Part shown: piece after piece, positions 24,711-39,150 of the stretch
Numbering within the stretch: position 1 is the stretch's first letter
Layout of the letters: each line of letters opens with the position of its first letter
Source of the DNA: Paramoeba atlantica
Lineage: Eukaryota > Discosea
DNA length: 64,000 nt
Direction: 5' to 3'
Assembly (NCBI GenBank): GCA_977017575.1
Contig: CDRNVI010000149.1
Span: forward strand, 434,001 to 498,000
Notes under the pieces: generated by a model
What the model was told of the DNA's origin: nothing
What the model saw: the letters and a program-made list of their open reading frames with translations, nothing else
Databases searched by the model: none
Position numbers and translations under genes: made by a program

Positions 24711-25465
24711 TCATTTCAAGAGGAACAATATATATAGGAGCAATTATATATTAAAACAACTTTGAGTTTTTCAGTATCTTTTTTGTAATTAAAATCAGTT
24801 TCATTAATATTTATGATCAATTGAGAGTGAGCAGCATCAATCTTTTCTTACAATTTTTTTATATTTTATTTCAGCTTTTCCTCAAACAAACTGCACCTCT
24901 CTGCCTCAAATGACTCTGAATCAATAAGAAAAAGTTGTTTTTCACTCTAAACAAAGAAATAAATTCAGGTGAAAGAGATTACTTTTGAGAAAGTGGTATT
25001 AATCCAATCTTTGAAGGTGGTTTGGATCAATGAAACTTGGTTTCCATTACATTTTTACACATACTTAACAATTTTATCAATTTGAGAAGGTTCAATCTTT
25101 GTAAAGTGTTTTCATATCTTTGATTTCACTCCAAAAAGCAGATTACCCTAGGTTTTGAAAAGTTTTCTGTTTTGTTGTTAGTCAATTTGAAAAAAACAAC
25201 TTATAGTTGTAAAAGTTTTTATTCATTCTTTTTCATTTGGATTATTAAAAATCAATTTTTTATAAAAACAATAATATTACTTAATTAAAGTTTAACAAAG
25301 AGTCAACTTTTCTTATTCAAAGGTTTCATAAAAAAGAATGTATTTATAAACTAAAAGTTTTAAATTTTACAATGAAATTACTTTAACAAGAAAGATAAAA
25401 GATTTTTTTTTTTTTTTATGAAAGAAGATAATAGATTCTTGAAAATGAATTTAGGTGAAATGAAG
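24711..25465. other. AT-rich intergenic, nothing recognised
   Basis: No open frame of note and no RNA gene. The sequence becomes progressively A-rich toward the satellite. Confidence 0.5.
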
Positions 25466-25543
25466 CAATTAAACAAAAACCAACAAAAACAAACAAAAAA
25501 CTAAAATCAATTTCAGAAACAAAACTAATTTTCTTTATTTGGC
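25466..25543 (-). mobile_element. Orphan left end of the pogo/Tigger element
   Basis: The reverse complement of about 78 bp here closely matches the first 78 bp of the transposon at 41954. It begins GCCAAATAAAGAAAATTAGT and runs through the TTTTTTGTTTGTTTTTGTTGG leader up to just before the transposase ATG. A TA dinucleotide (25544-25545) abuts the terminus, as for an insertion at TA. The rest of the element is missing. The fragment lies 90 bp from the start of the satellite. Confidence 0.82.
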
Positions 25544-25633
25544 TAAAAAAAAAATATTTTTCTCAATTTGATTTTTATATTTTTGAAAAAAATAAGATTT
25601 TAAATATTCAAAAAAGAGAAAAAAATTTTTGAT

Positions 25634-28600
25634 AAAAAAGAAAATAAAAAATAAATTAAATACATTAATTCAAAACAATTAAGAAATTTGATTGAACCAA
25701 CTTAAAAAATATCATAGATCTGAAATATAAGTTCTAAAAATATCAGAGAATCAGAAAATAAATTAAGGAATTGCATTCAATATGGAGACATAATTAAGAA
25801 ATTGAAATTACAAAAAAATAATATGAAAAAAATGAAACAAAAAATAAATCAAATACATCAACCAAAAACAATTAAGAAATTTTATTGAACCAACTTAAAA
25901 AATATCATAGATCTGAAATATAAGTTCTAAAAATATCAGAGAATCAGAAAATAAATTAAGAAATTACATTCAATATGGAGACATAATTAAGAAATTGAAA
26001 TTACAAAAAATTAATGTAAAAAAAAGAAAATAAAAAATAAATTAAATACATTAATTCAAAACAATTAAGAAATTTGATTGAACCAACTTAAAAAATATCA
26101 TAGATCTGAAATATAAGTTCTAAAAATATCAGAGAATCAGAAAATAAATTAAGGAATTGCATTCAATATGGAGACATAATTAAGAAATTGAAATTACAAA
26201 AAAATAATATGAAAAAAATGAAACAAAAAATAAATCAAATACATCAACCAAAAACAATTAAGAAATTTTATTGAACCAACTTAAAAAATATCATAGATCT
26301 GAAATATAAGTTCTAAAAATATCAGAGAATCAGAAAATAAATTAAGAAATTACATTCAATATGGAGACATAATTAAGAAATTGAAATTACAAAAAATTAA
26401 TGTAAAAAAAAGAAAATAAAAAATAAATTAAATACATTAATTCAAAACAATTAAGAAATTTGATTGAACCAACTTAAAAAATATCATAGATCTGAAATAT
26501 AAGTTCTAAAAATATCAGAGAATCAGAAAATAAATTAAGGAATTGCATTCAATATGGAGACATAATTAAGAAATTGAAATTACAAAAAAATAATATGAAA
26601 AAAATGAAACAAAAAATAAATCAAATACATCAACCAAAAACAATTAAGAAATTTTATTGAACCAACTTAAAAAATATCATAGATCTGAAATATAAGTTCT
26701 AAAAATATCAGAGAATCAGAAAATAAATTAAGAAATTACATTCAATATGGAGACATAATTAAGAAATTGAAATTACAAAAAATTAATGTAAAAAAAAGAA
26801 AATAAAAAATAAATTAAATACATTAATTCAAAACAATTAAGAAATTTGATTGAACCAACTTAAAAAATATCATAGATCTGAAATATAAGTTCTAAAAATA
26901 TCAGAGAATCAGAAAATAAATTAAGGAATTGCATTCAATATGGAGACATAATTAAGAAATTGAAATTACAAAAAAATAATATGAAAAAAATGAAACAAAA
27001 AATAAATCAAATACATCAACCAAAAACAATTAAGAAATTTTATTGAACCAACTTAAAAAATATCATAGATCTGAAATATAAGTTCTAAAAATATCAGAGA
27101 ATCAGAAAATAAATTAAGAAATTACATTCAATATGGAGACATAATTAAGAAATTGAAATTACAAAAAATTAATGTAAAAAAAAGAAAATAAAAAATAAAT
27201 TAAATACATTAATTCAAAACAATTAAGAAATTTGATTGAACCAACTTAAAAAATATCATAGATCTGAAATATAAGTTCTAAAAATATCAGAGAATCAGAA
27301 AATAAATTAAGGAATTGCATTCAATATGGAGACATAATTAAGAAATTGAAATTACAAAAAAATAATATGAAAAAAATGAAACAAAAAATAAATCAAATAC
27401 ATCAACCAAAAACAATTAAGAAATTTTATTGAACCAACTTAAAAAATATCATAGATCTGAAATATAAGTTCTAAAAATATCAGAGAATCAGAAAATAAAT
27501 TAAGAAATTACATTCAATATGGAGACATAATTAAGAAATTGAAATTACAAAAAATTAATGTAAAAAAAAGAAAATAAAAAATAAATTAAATACATTAATT
27601 CAAAACAATTAAGAAATTTGATTGAACCAACTTAAAAAATATCATAGATCTGAAATATAAGTTCTAAAAATATCAGAGAATCAGAAAATAAATTAAGGAA
27701 TTGCATTCAATATGGAGACATAATTAAGAAATTGAAATTACAAAAAAATAATATGAAAAAAATGAAACAAAAAATAAATCAAATACATCAACCAAAAACA
27801 ATTAAGAAATTTTATTGAACCAACTTAAAAAATATCATAGATCTGAAATATAAGTTCTAAAAATATCAGAGAATCAGAAAATAAATTAAGAAATTACATT
27901 CAATATGGAGACATAATTAAGAAATTGAAATTACAAAAAATTAATGTAAAAAAAAGAAAATAAAAAATAAATTAAATACATTAATTCAAAACAATTAAGA
28001 AATTTGATTGAACCAACTTAAAAAATATCATAGATCTGAAATATAAGTTCTAAAAATATCAGAGAATCAGAAAATAAATTAAGGAATTGCATTCAATATG
28101 GAGACATAATTAAGAAATTGAAATTACAAAAAAATAATATGAAAAAAATGAAACAAAAAATAAATCAAATACATCAACCAAAAACAATTAAGAAATTTTA
28201 TTGAACCAACTTAAAAAATATCATAGATCTGAAATATAAGTTCTAAAAATATCAGAGAATCAGAAAATAAATTAAGAAATTACATTCAATATGGAGACAT
28301 AATTAAGAAATTGAAATTACAAAAAATTAATGTAAAAAAAAGAAAATAAAAAATAAATTAAATACATTAATTCAAAACAATTAAGAAATTTGATTGAACC
28401 AACTTAAAAAATATCATAGATCTGAAATATAAGTTCTAAAAATATCAGAGAATCAGAAAATAAATTAAGGAATTGCATTCAATATGGAGACATAATTAAG
28501 AAATTGAAATTACAAAAAAATAATATGAAAAAAATGAAACAAAAAATAAATCAAATACATCAACCAAAAACAATTAAGAAATTTTATTGAACCAACTTAA

Positions 28601-31600
28601 AAAATATCATAGATCTGAAATATAAGTTCTAAAAATATCAGAGAATCAGAAAATAAATTAAGAAATTACATTCAATATGGAGACATAATTAAGAAATTGA
28701 AATTACAAAAAATTAATGTAAAAAAAAGAAAATAAAAAATAAATTAAATACATTAATTCAAAACAATTAAGAAATTTGATTGAACCAACTTAAAAAATAT
28801 CATAGATCTGAAATATAAGTTCTAAAAATATCAGAGAATCAGAAAATAAATTAAGGAATTGCATTCAATATGGAGACATAATTAAGAAATTGAAATTACA
28901 AAAAAATAATATGAAAAAAATGAAACAAAAAATAAATCAAATACATCAACCAAAAACAATTAAGAAATTTTATTGAACCAACTTAAAAAATATCATAGAT
29001 CTGAAATATAAGTTCTAAAAATATCAGAGAATCAGAAAATAAATTAAGAAATTACATTCAATATGGAGACATAATTAAGAAATTGAAATTACAAAAAATT
29101 AATGTAAAAAAAAGAAAATAAAAAATAAATTAAATACATTAATTCAAAACAATTAAGAAATTTGATTGAACCAACTTAAAAAATATCATAGATCTGAAAT
29201 ATAAGTTCTAAAAATATCAGAGAATCAGAAAATAAATTAAGGAATTGCATTCAATATGGAGACATAATTAAGAAATTGAAATTACAAAAAAATAATATGA
29301 AAAAAATGAAACAAAAAATAAATCAAATACATCAACCAAAAACAATTAAGAAATTTTATTGAACCAACTTAAAAAATATCATAGATCTGAAATATAAGTT
29401 CTAAAAATATCAGAGAATCAGAAAATAAATTAAGAAATTACATTCAATATGGAGACATAATTAAGAAATTGAAATTACAAAAAATTAATGTAAAAAAAAG
29501 AAAATAAAAAATAAATTAAATACATTAATTCAAAACAATTAAGAAATTTGATTGAACCAACTTAAAAAATATCATAGATCTGAAATATAAGTTCTAAAAA
29601 TATCAGAGAATCAGAAAATAAATTAAGGAATTGCATTCAATATGGAGACATAATTAAGAAATTGAAATTACAAAAAAATAATATGAAAAAAATGAAACAA
29701 AAAATAAATCAAATACATCAACCAAAAACAATTAAGAAATTTTATTGAACCAACTTAAAAAATATCATAGATCTGAAATATAAGTTCTAAAAATATCAGA
29801 GAATCAGAAAATAAATTAAGAAATTACATTCAATATGGAGACATAATTAAGAAATTGAAATTACAAAAAATTAATGTAAAAAAAAGAAAATAAAAAATAA
29901 ATTAAATACATTAATTCAAAACAATTAAGAAATTTGATTGAACCAACTTAAAAAATATCATAGATCTGAAATATAAGTTCTAAAAATATCAGAGAATCAG
30001 AAAATAAATTAAGGAATTGCATTCAATATGGAGACATAATTAAGAAATTGAAATTACAAAAAAATAATATGAAAAAAATGAAACAAAAAATAAATCAAAT
30101 ACATCAACCAAAAACAATTAAGAAATTTTATTGAACCAACTTAAAAAATATCATAGATCTGAAATATAAGTTCTAAAAATATCAGAGAATCAGAAAATAA
30201 ATTAAGAAATTACATTCAATATGGAGACATAATTAAGAAATTGAAATTACAAAAAATTAATGTAAAAAAAAGAAAATAAAAAATAAATTAAATACATTAA
30301 TTCAAAACAATTAAGAAATTTGATTGAACCAACTTAAAAAATATCATAGATCTGAAATATAAGTTCTAAAAATATCAGAGAATCAGAAAATAAATTAAGG
30401 AATTGCATTCAATATGGAGACATAATTAAGAAATTGAAATTACAAAAAAATAATATGAAAAAAATGAAACAAAAAATAAATCAAATACATCAACCAAAAA
30501 CAATTAAGAAATTTTATTGAACCAACTTAAAAAATATCATAGATCTGAAATATAAGTTCTAAAAATATCAGAGAATCAGAAAATAAATTAAGAAATTACA
30601 TTCAATATGGAGACATAATTAAGAAATTGAAATTACAAAAAATTAATGTAAAAAAAAGAAAATAAAAAATAAATTAAATACATTAATTCAAAACAATTAA
30701 GAAATTTGATTGAACCAACTTAAAAAATATCATAGATCTGAAATATAAGTTCTAAAAATATCAGAGAATCAGAAAATAAATTAAGGAATTGCATTCAATA
30801 TGGAGACATAATTAAGAAATTGAAATTACAAAAAAATAATATGAAAAAAATGAAACAAAAAATAAATCAAATACATCAACCAAAAACAATTAAGAAATTT
30901 TATTGAACCAACTTAAAAAATATCATAGATCTGAAATATAAGTTCTAAAAATATCAGAGAATCAGAAAATAAATTAAGAAATTACATTCAATATGGAGAC
31001 ATAATTAAGAAATTGAAATTACAAAAAATTAATGTAAAAAAAAGAAAATAAAAAATAAATTAAATACATTAATTCAAAACAATTAAGAAATTTGATTGAA
31101 CCAACTTAAAAAATATCATAGATCTGAAATATAAGTTCTAAAAATATCAGAGAATCAGAAAATAAATTAAGGAATTGCATTCAATATGGAGACATAATTA
31201 AGAAATTGAAATTACAAAAAAATAATATGAAAAAAATGAAACAAAAAATAAATCAAATACATCAACCAAAAACAATTAAGAAATTTTATTGAACCAACTT
31301 AAAAAATATCATAGATCTGAAATATAAGTTCTAAAAATATCAGAGAATCAGAAAATAAATTAAGAAATTACATTCAATATGGAGACATAATTAAGAAATT
31401 GAAATTACAAAAAATTAATGTAAAAAAAAGAAAATAAAAAATAAATTAAATACATTAATTCAAAACAATTAAGAAATTTGATTGAACCAACTTAAAAAAT
31501 ATCATAGATCTGAAATATAAGTTCTAAAAATATCAGAGAATCAGAAAATAAATTAAGGAATTGCATTCAATATGGAGACATAATTAAGAAATTGAAATTA

Positions 31601-34600
31601 CAAAAAAATAATATGAAAAAAATGAAACAAAAAATAAATCAAATACATCAACCAAAAACAATTAAGAAATTTTATTGAACCAACTTAAAAAATATCATAG
31701 ATCTGAAATATAAGTTCTAAAAATATCAGAGAATCAGAAAATAAATTAAGAAATTACATTCAATATGGAGACATAATTAAGAAATTGAAATTACAAAAAA
31801 TTAATGTAAAAAAAAGAAAATAAAAAATAAATTAAATACATTAATTCAAAACAATTAAGAAATTTGATTGAACCAACTTAAAAAATATCATAGATCTGAA
31901 ATATAAGTTCTAAAAATATCAGAGAATCAGAAAATAAATTAAGGAATTGCATTCAATATGGAGACATAATTAAGAAATTGAAATTACAAAAAAATAATAT
32001 GAAAAAAATGAAACAAAAAATAAATCAAATACATCAACCAAAAACAATTAAGAAATTTTATTGAACCAACTTAAAAAATATCATAGATCTGAAATATAAG
32101 TTCTAAAAATATCAGAGAATCAGAAAATAAATTAAGAAATTACATTCAATATGGAGACATAATTAAGAAATTGAAATTACAAAAAATTAATGTAAAAAAA
32201 AGAAAATAAAAAATAAATTAAATACATTAATTCAAAACAATTAAGAAATTTGATTGAACCAACTTAAAAAATATCATAGATCTGAAATATAAGTTCTAAA
32301 AATATCAGAGAATCAGAAAATAAATTAAGGAATTGCATTCAATATGGAGACATAATTAAGAAATTGAAATTACAAAAAAATAATATGAAAAAAATGAAAC
32401 AAAAAATAAATCAAATACATCAACCAAAAACAATTAAGAAATTTTATTGAACCAACTTAAAAAATATCATAGATCTGAAATATAAGTTCTAAAAATATCA
32501 GAGAATCAGAAAATAAATTAAGAAATTACATTCAATATGGAGACATAATTAAGAAATTGAAATTACAAAAAATTAATGTAAAAAAAAGAAAATAAAAAAT
32601 AAATTAAATACATTAATTCAAAACAATTAAGAAATTTGATTGAACCAACTTAAAAAATATCATAGATCTGAAATATAAGTTCTAAAAATATCAGAGAATC
32701 AGAAAATAAATTAAGGAATTGCATTCAATATGGAGACATAATTAAGAAATTGAAATTACAAAAAAATAATATGAAAAAAATGAAACAAAAAATAAATCAA
32801 ATACATCAACCAAAAACAATTAAGAAATTTTATTGAACCAACTTAAAAAATATCATAGATCTGAAATATAAGTTCTAAAAATATCAGAGAATCAGAAAAT
32901 AAATTAAGAAATTACATTCAATATGGAGACATAATTAAGAAATTGAAATTACAAAAAATTAATGTAAAAAAAAGAAAATAAAAAATAAATTAAATACATT
33001 AATTCAAAACAATTAAGAAATTTGATTGAACCAACTTAAAAAATATCATAGATCTGAAATATAAGTTCTAAAAATATCAGAGAATCAGAAAATAAATTAA
33101 GGAATTGCATTCAATATGGAGACATAATTAAGAAATTGAAATTACAAAAAAATAATATGAAAAAAATGAAACAAAAAATAAATCAAATACATCAACCAAA
33201 AACAATTAAGAAATTTTATTGAACCAACTTAAAAAATATCATAGATCTGAAATATAAGTTCTAAAAATATCAGAGAATCAGAAAATAAATTAAGAAATTA
33301 CATTCAATATGGAGACATAATTAAGAAATTGAAATTACAAAAAATTAATGTAAAAAAAAGAAAATAAAAAATAAATTAAATACATTAATTCAAAACAATT
33401 AAGAAATTTGATTGAACCAACTTAAAAAATATCATAGATCTGAAATATAAGTTCTAAAAATATCAGAGAATCAGAAAATAAATTAAGGAATTGCATTCAA
33501 TATGGAGACATAATTAAGAAATTGAAATTACAAAAAAATAATATGAAAAAAATGAAACAAAAAATAAATCAAATACATCAACCAAAAACAATTAAGAAAT
33601 TTTATTGAACCAACTTAAAAAATATCATAGATCTGAAATATAAGTTCTAAAAATATCAGAGAATCAGAAAATAAATTAAGAAATTACATTCAATATGGAG
33701 ACATAATTAAGAAATTGAAATTACAAAAAATTAATGTAAAAAAAAGAAAATAAAAAATAAATTAAATACATTAATTCAAAACAATTAAGAAATTTGATTG
33801 AACCAACTTAAAAAATATCATAGATCTGAAATATAAGTTCTAAAAATATCAGAGAATCAGAAAATAAATTAAGGAATTGCATTCAATATGGAGACATAAT
33901 TAAGAAATTGAAATTACAAAAAAATAATATGAAAAAAATGAAACAAAAAATAAATCAAATACATCAACCAAAAACAATTAAGAAATTTTATTGAACCAAC
34001 TTAAAAAATATCATAGATCTGAAATATAAGTTCTAAAAATATCAGAGAATCAGAAAATAAATTAAGAAATTACATTCAATATGGAGACATAATTAAGAAA
34101 TTGAAATTACAAAAAATTAATGTAAAAAAAAGAAAATAAAAAATAAATTAAATACATTAATTCAAAACAATTAAGAAATTTGATTGAACCAACTTAAAAA
34201 ATATCATAGATCTGAAATATAAGTTCTAAAAATATCAGAGAATCAGAAAATAAATTAAGGAATTGCATTCAATATGGAGACATAATTAAGAAATTGAAAT
34301 TACAAAAAAATAATATGAAAAAAATGAAACAAAAAATAAATCAAATACATCAACCAAAAACAATTAAGAAATTTTATTGAACCAACTTAAAAAATATCAT
34401 AGATCTGAAATATAAGTTCTAAAAATATCAGAGAATCAGAAAATAAATTAAGAAATTACATTCAATATGGAGACATAATTAAGAAATTGAAATTACAAAA
34501 AATTAATGTAAAAAAAAGAAAATAAAAAATAAATTAAATACATTAATTCAAAACAATTAAGAAATTTGATTGAACCAACTTAAAAAATATCATAGATCTG

Positions 34601-37600
34601 AAATATAAGTTCTAAAAATATCAGAGAATCAGAAAATAAATTAAGGAATTGCATTCAATATGGAGACATAATTAAGAAATTGAAATTACAAAAAAATAAT
34701 ATGAAAAAAATGAAACAAAAAATAAATCAAATACATCAACCAAAAACAATTAAGAAATTTTATTGAACCAACTTAAAAAATATCATAGATCTGAAATATA
34801 AGTTCTAAAAATATCAGAGAATCAGAAAATAAATTAAGAAATTACATTCAATATGGAGACATAATTAAGAAATTGAAATTACAAAAAATTAATGTAAAAA
34901 AAAGAAAATAAAAAATAAATTAAATACATTAATTCAAAACAATTAAGAAATTTGATTGAACCAACTTAAAAAATATCATAGATCTGAAATATAAGTTCTA
35001 AAAATATCAGAGAATCAGAAAATAAATTAAGGAATTGCATTCAATATGGAGACATAATTAAGAAATTGAAATTACAAAAAAATAATATGAAAAAAATGAA
35101 ACAAAAAATAAATCAAATACATCAACCAAAAACAATTAAGAAATTTTATTGAACCAACTTAAAAAATATCATAGATCTGAAATATAAGTTCTAAAAATAT
35201 CAGAGAATCAGAAAATAAATTAAGAAATTACATTCAATATGGAGACATAATTAAGAAATTGAAATTACAAAAAATTAATGTAAAAAAAAGAAAATAAAAA
35301 ATAAATTAAATACATTAATTCAAAACAATTAAGAAATTTGATTGAACCAACTTAAAAAATATCATAGATCTGAAATATAAGTTCTAAAAATATCAGAGAA
35401 TCAGAAAATAAATTAAGGAATTGCATTCAATATGGAGACATAATTAAGAAATTGAAATTACAAAAAAATAATATGAAAAAAATGAAACAAAAAATAAATC
35501 AAATACATCAACCAAAAACAATTAAGAAATTTTATTGAACCAACTTAAAAAATATCATAGATCTGAAATATAAGTTCTAAAAATATCAGAGAATCAGAAA
35601 ATAAATTAAGAAATTACATTCAATATGGAGACATAATTAAGAAATTGAAATTACAAAAAATTAATGTAAAAAAAAGAAAATAAAAAATAAATTAAATACA
35701 TTAATTCAAAACAATTAAGAAATTTGATTGAACCAACTTAAAAAATATCATAGATCTGAAATATAAGTTCTAAAAATATCAGAGAATCAGAAAATAAATT
35801 AAGGAATTGCATTCAATATGGAGACATAATTAAGAAATTGAAATTACAAAAAAATAATATGAAAAAAATGAAACAAAAAATAAATCAAATACATCAACCA
35901 AAAACAATTAAGAAATTTTATTGAACCAACTTAAAAAATATCATAGATCTGAAATATAAGTTCTAAAAATATCAGAGAATCAGAAAATAAATTAAGAAAT
36001 TACATTCAATATGGAGACATAATTAAGAAATTGAAATTACAAAAAATTAATGTAAAAAAAAGAAAATAAAAAATAAATTAAATACATTAATTCAAAACAA
36101 TTAAGAAATTTGATTGAACCAACTTAAAAAATATCATAGATCTGAAATATAAGTTCTAAAAATATCAGAGAATCAGAAAATAAATTAAGGAATTGCATTC
36201 AATATGGAGACATAATTAAGAAATTGAAATTACAAAAAAATAATATGAAAAAAATGAAACAAAAAATAAATCAAATACATCAACCAAAAACAATTAAGAA
36301 ATTTTATTGAACCAACTTAAAAAATATCATAGATCTGAAATATAAGTTCTAAAAATATCAGAGAATCAGAAAATAAATTAAGAAATTACATTCAATATGG
36401 AGACATAATTAAGAAATTGAAATTACAAAAAATTAATGTAAAAAAAAGAAAATAAAAAATAAATTAAATACATTAATTCAAAACAATTAAGAAATTTGAT
36501 TGAACCAACTTAAAAAATATCATAGATCTGAAATATAAGTTCTAAAAATATCAGAGAATCAGAAAATAAATTAAGGAATTGCATTCAATATGGAGACATA
36601 ATTAAGAAATTGAAATTACAAAAAAATAATATGAAAAAAATGAAACAAAAAATAAATCAAATACATCAACCAAAAACAATTAAGAAATTTTATTGAACCA
36701 ACTTAAAAAATATCATAGATCTGAAATATAAGTTCTAAAAATATCAGAGAATCAGAAAATAAATTAAGAAATTACATTCAATATGGAGACATAATTAAGA
36801 AATTGAAATTACAAAAAATTAATGTAAAAAAAAGAAAATAAAAAATAAATTAAATACATTAATTCAAAACAATTAAGAAATTTGATTGAACCAACTTAAA
36901 AAATATCATAGATCTGAAATATAAGTTCTAAAAATATCAGAGAATCAGAAAATAAATTAAGGAATTGCATTCAATATGGAGACATAATTAAGAAATTGAA
37001 ATTACAAAAAAATAATATGAAAAAAATGAAACAAAAAATAAATCAAATACATCAACCAAAAACAATTAAGAAATTTTATTGAACCAACTTAAAAAATATC
37101 ATAGATCTGAAATATAAGTTCTAAAAATATCAGAGAATCAGAAAATAAATTAAGAAATTACATTCAATATGGAGACATAATTAAGAAATTGAAATTACAA
37201 AAAATTAATGTAAAAAAAAGAAAATAAAAAATAAATTAAATACATTAATTCAAAACAATTAAGAAATTTGATTGAACCAACTTAAAAAATATCATAGATC
37301 TGAAATATAAGTTCTAAAAATATCAGAGAATCAGAAAATAAATTAAGGAATTGCATTCAATATGGAGACATAATTAAGAAATTGAAATTACAAAAAAATA
37401 ATATGAAAAAAATGAAACAAAAAATAAATCAAATACATCAACCAAAAACAATTAAGAAATTTTATTGAACCAACTTAAAAAATATCATAGATCTGAAATA
37501 TAAGTTCTAAAAATATCAGAGAATCAGAAAATAAATTAAGAAATTACATTCAATATGGAGACATAATTAAGAAATTGAAATTACAAAAAATTAATGTAAA

Positions 37601-39028
37601 AAAAAGAAAATAAAAAATAAATTAAATACATTAATTCAAAACAATTAAGAAATTTGATTGAACCAACTTAAAAAATATCATAGATCTGAAATATAAGTTC
37701 TAAAAATATCAGAGAATCAGAAAATAAATTAAGGAATTGCATTCAATATGGAGACATAATTAAGAAATTGAAATTACAAAAAAATAATATGAAAAAAATG
37801 AAACAAAAAATAAATCAAATACATCAACCAAAAACAATTAAGAAATTTTATTGAACCAACTTAAAAAATATCATAGATCTGAAATATAAGTTCTAAAAAT
37901 ATCAGAGAATCAGAAAATAAATTAAGAAATTACATTCAATATGGAGACATAATTAAGAAATTGAAATTACAAAAAATTAATGTAAAAAAAAGAAAATAAA
38001 AAATAAATTAAATACATCAATTCAAAACAATTAAGAAATTTGATTGAACCAACTTAAAAAATATCATAGATCTGAAATATAAGTTCTAAAAATATCACAG
38101 AATCAGAAAATAAATTAAGGAATTGCATTCAATATGGAGACATAATTAAGAAATTGAAATTACAAAAAAATAATATGAAAAAAATGAAACAAAAAATAAA
38201 TCAAATACATCAACCAAAAACAATTAAGAAATTTTATTGAACCAACTTAAAAAATATCATAGATCTGAAATATAAGTTCTAAAAATATCAGAGAATCAGA
38301 AAATAAATTAAGAAATTACATTCAATATGGAGACATAATTAAGAAATTGAAATTACAAAAAATTAATGTAAAAAAAAGAAAATAAAAAATAAATTAAATA
38401 CATCAATTCAAAACAATTAAGAAATTTGATTGAACCAACTTAAAAAATATCATAGATCTGAAATATAAGTTCTAAAAATATCAGAGAATCAGAAAATAAA
38501 TTAAGGAATTGCATTCAATATGGAGACATAATTAAGAAATTGAAATTACAAAAAAATAATATGAAAAAAATGAAACAAAAAATAAATCAAATACATCAAC
38601 CAAAAACAATTAAGAAATTTTATTGAACCAACTTAAAAAATATCATAGATCTGAAATATAAGTTCTAAAAATATCAGAGAATCAGAAAATAAATTAAGAA
38701 ATTACATTCAATATGGAGACATAATTAAGAAATTGAAATTACAAAAAATTAATGTAAAAAAAAGAAAATAAAAAATAAATTAAATACATCAATTCAAAAC
38801 AATTAAGAAATTTGATTGAACCAACTTAAAAAATATCATAGATCTGAAATATAAGTTCTAAAAATATCAGAGAATCAGAAAATAAATTAAGGAATTGCAT
38901 TCAATATGGAGACATAATTAAGAAATTGAAATTACAAAAAAATAATATGAAAAAAATGAAACAAAAAATAAATCAAATACATCAACCAAAAACAATTAAG
39001 AAATTTTATTGAACCAACTTAAAAAATC
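25634..39028 (+). repeat. Satellite DNA: 193-bp monomers in a 386-bp dimeric higher-order repeat
   Basis: The motif CATAGATCTG recurs at 25713, 25906, 26099, 26292, 26485 and so on up to 38837, always 193 bp apart, 69 times without a single indel. Two monomer types alternate strictly. Type A has GGAATTGCATTC and AAATCAAATACATCAACC. Type B has GAAATTACATTC and TAAATTAAATACATTAATTC. The true unit is therefore 386 bp, about 34.7 copies. The segment from AACCAACTT through AATCAGAAAATAAATTAAG is identical in A and B. Each monomer carries ATTAAGAAATT-like motifs three times. Very AT-rich, with A predominating on the + strand, and no open frame. Units appear identical except near the right edge: C for T at 38018, 38404 and 38790 in the last three B monomers, and one G to C at 38098. 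Left edge by homology at about 25634; right edge at 39028. Confidence 0.97.
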
Positions 39029-39088
39029 TTTTTAAAATAAAAAATAAATTTAAAACATATTATAAAATTAAAAAATAAATTAAAACAT

Positions 39089-39150
39089 TTTATTCAATAT
39101 GGAAACATAATTAAGAAATTGAAATTATAAGAAAATTAATATAAAAAAAA
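39089..39150 (+). repeat. Degenerate satellite monomer fragment beyond the array edge
   Basis: TTCAATATGGAAACATAATT and the following AAGAAATTGAAATTATAAG match the satellite monomer with several changes. It is a worn copy outside the homogenised array, consistent with array edges decaying. Confidence 0.8.

Noticed and set aside
25634..39028. CRISPR array
   Set aside because: The whole 193-bp unit is repeated without unique spacers, and the surroundings are eukaryotic; it is a satellite.
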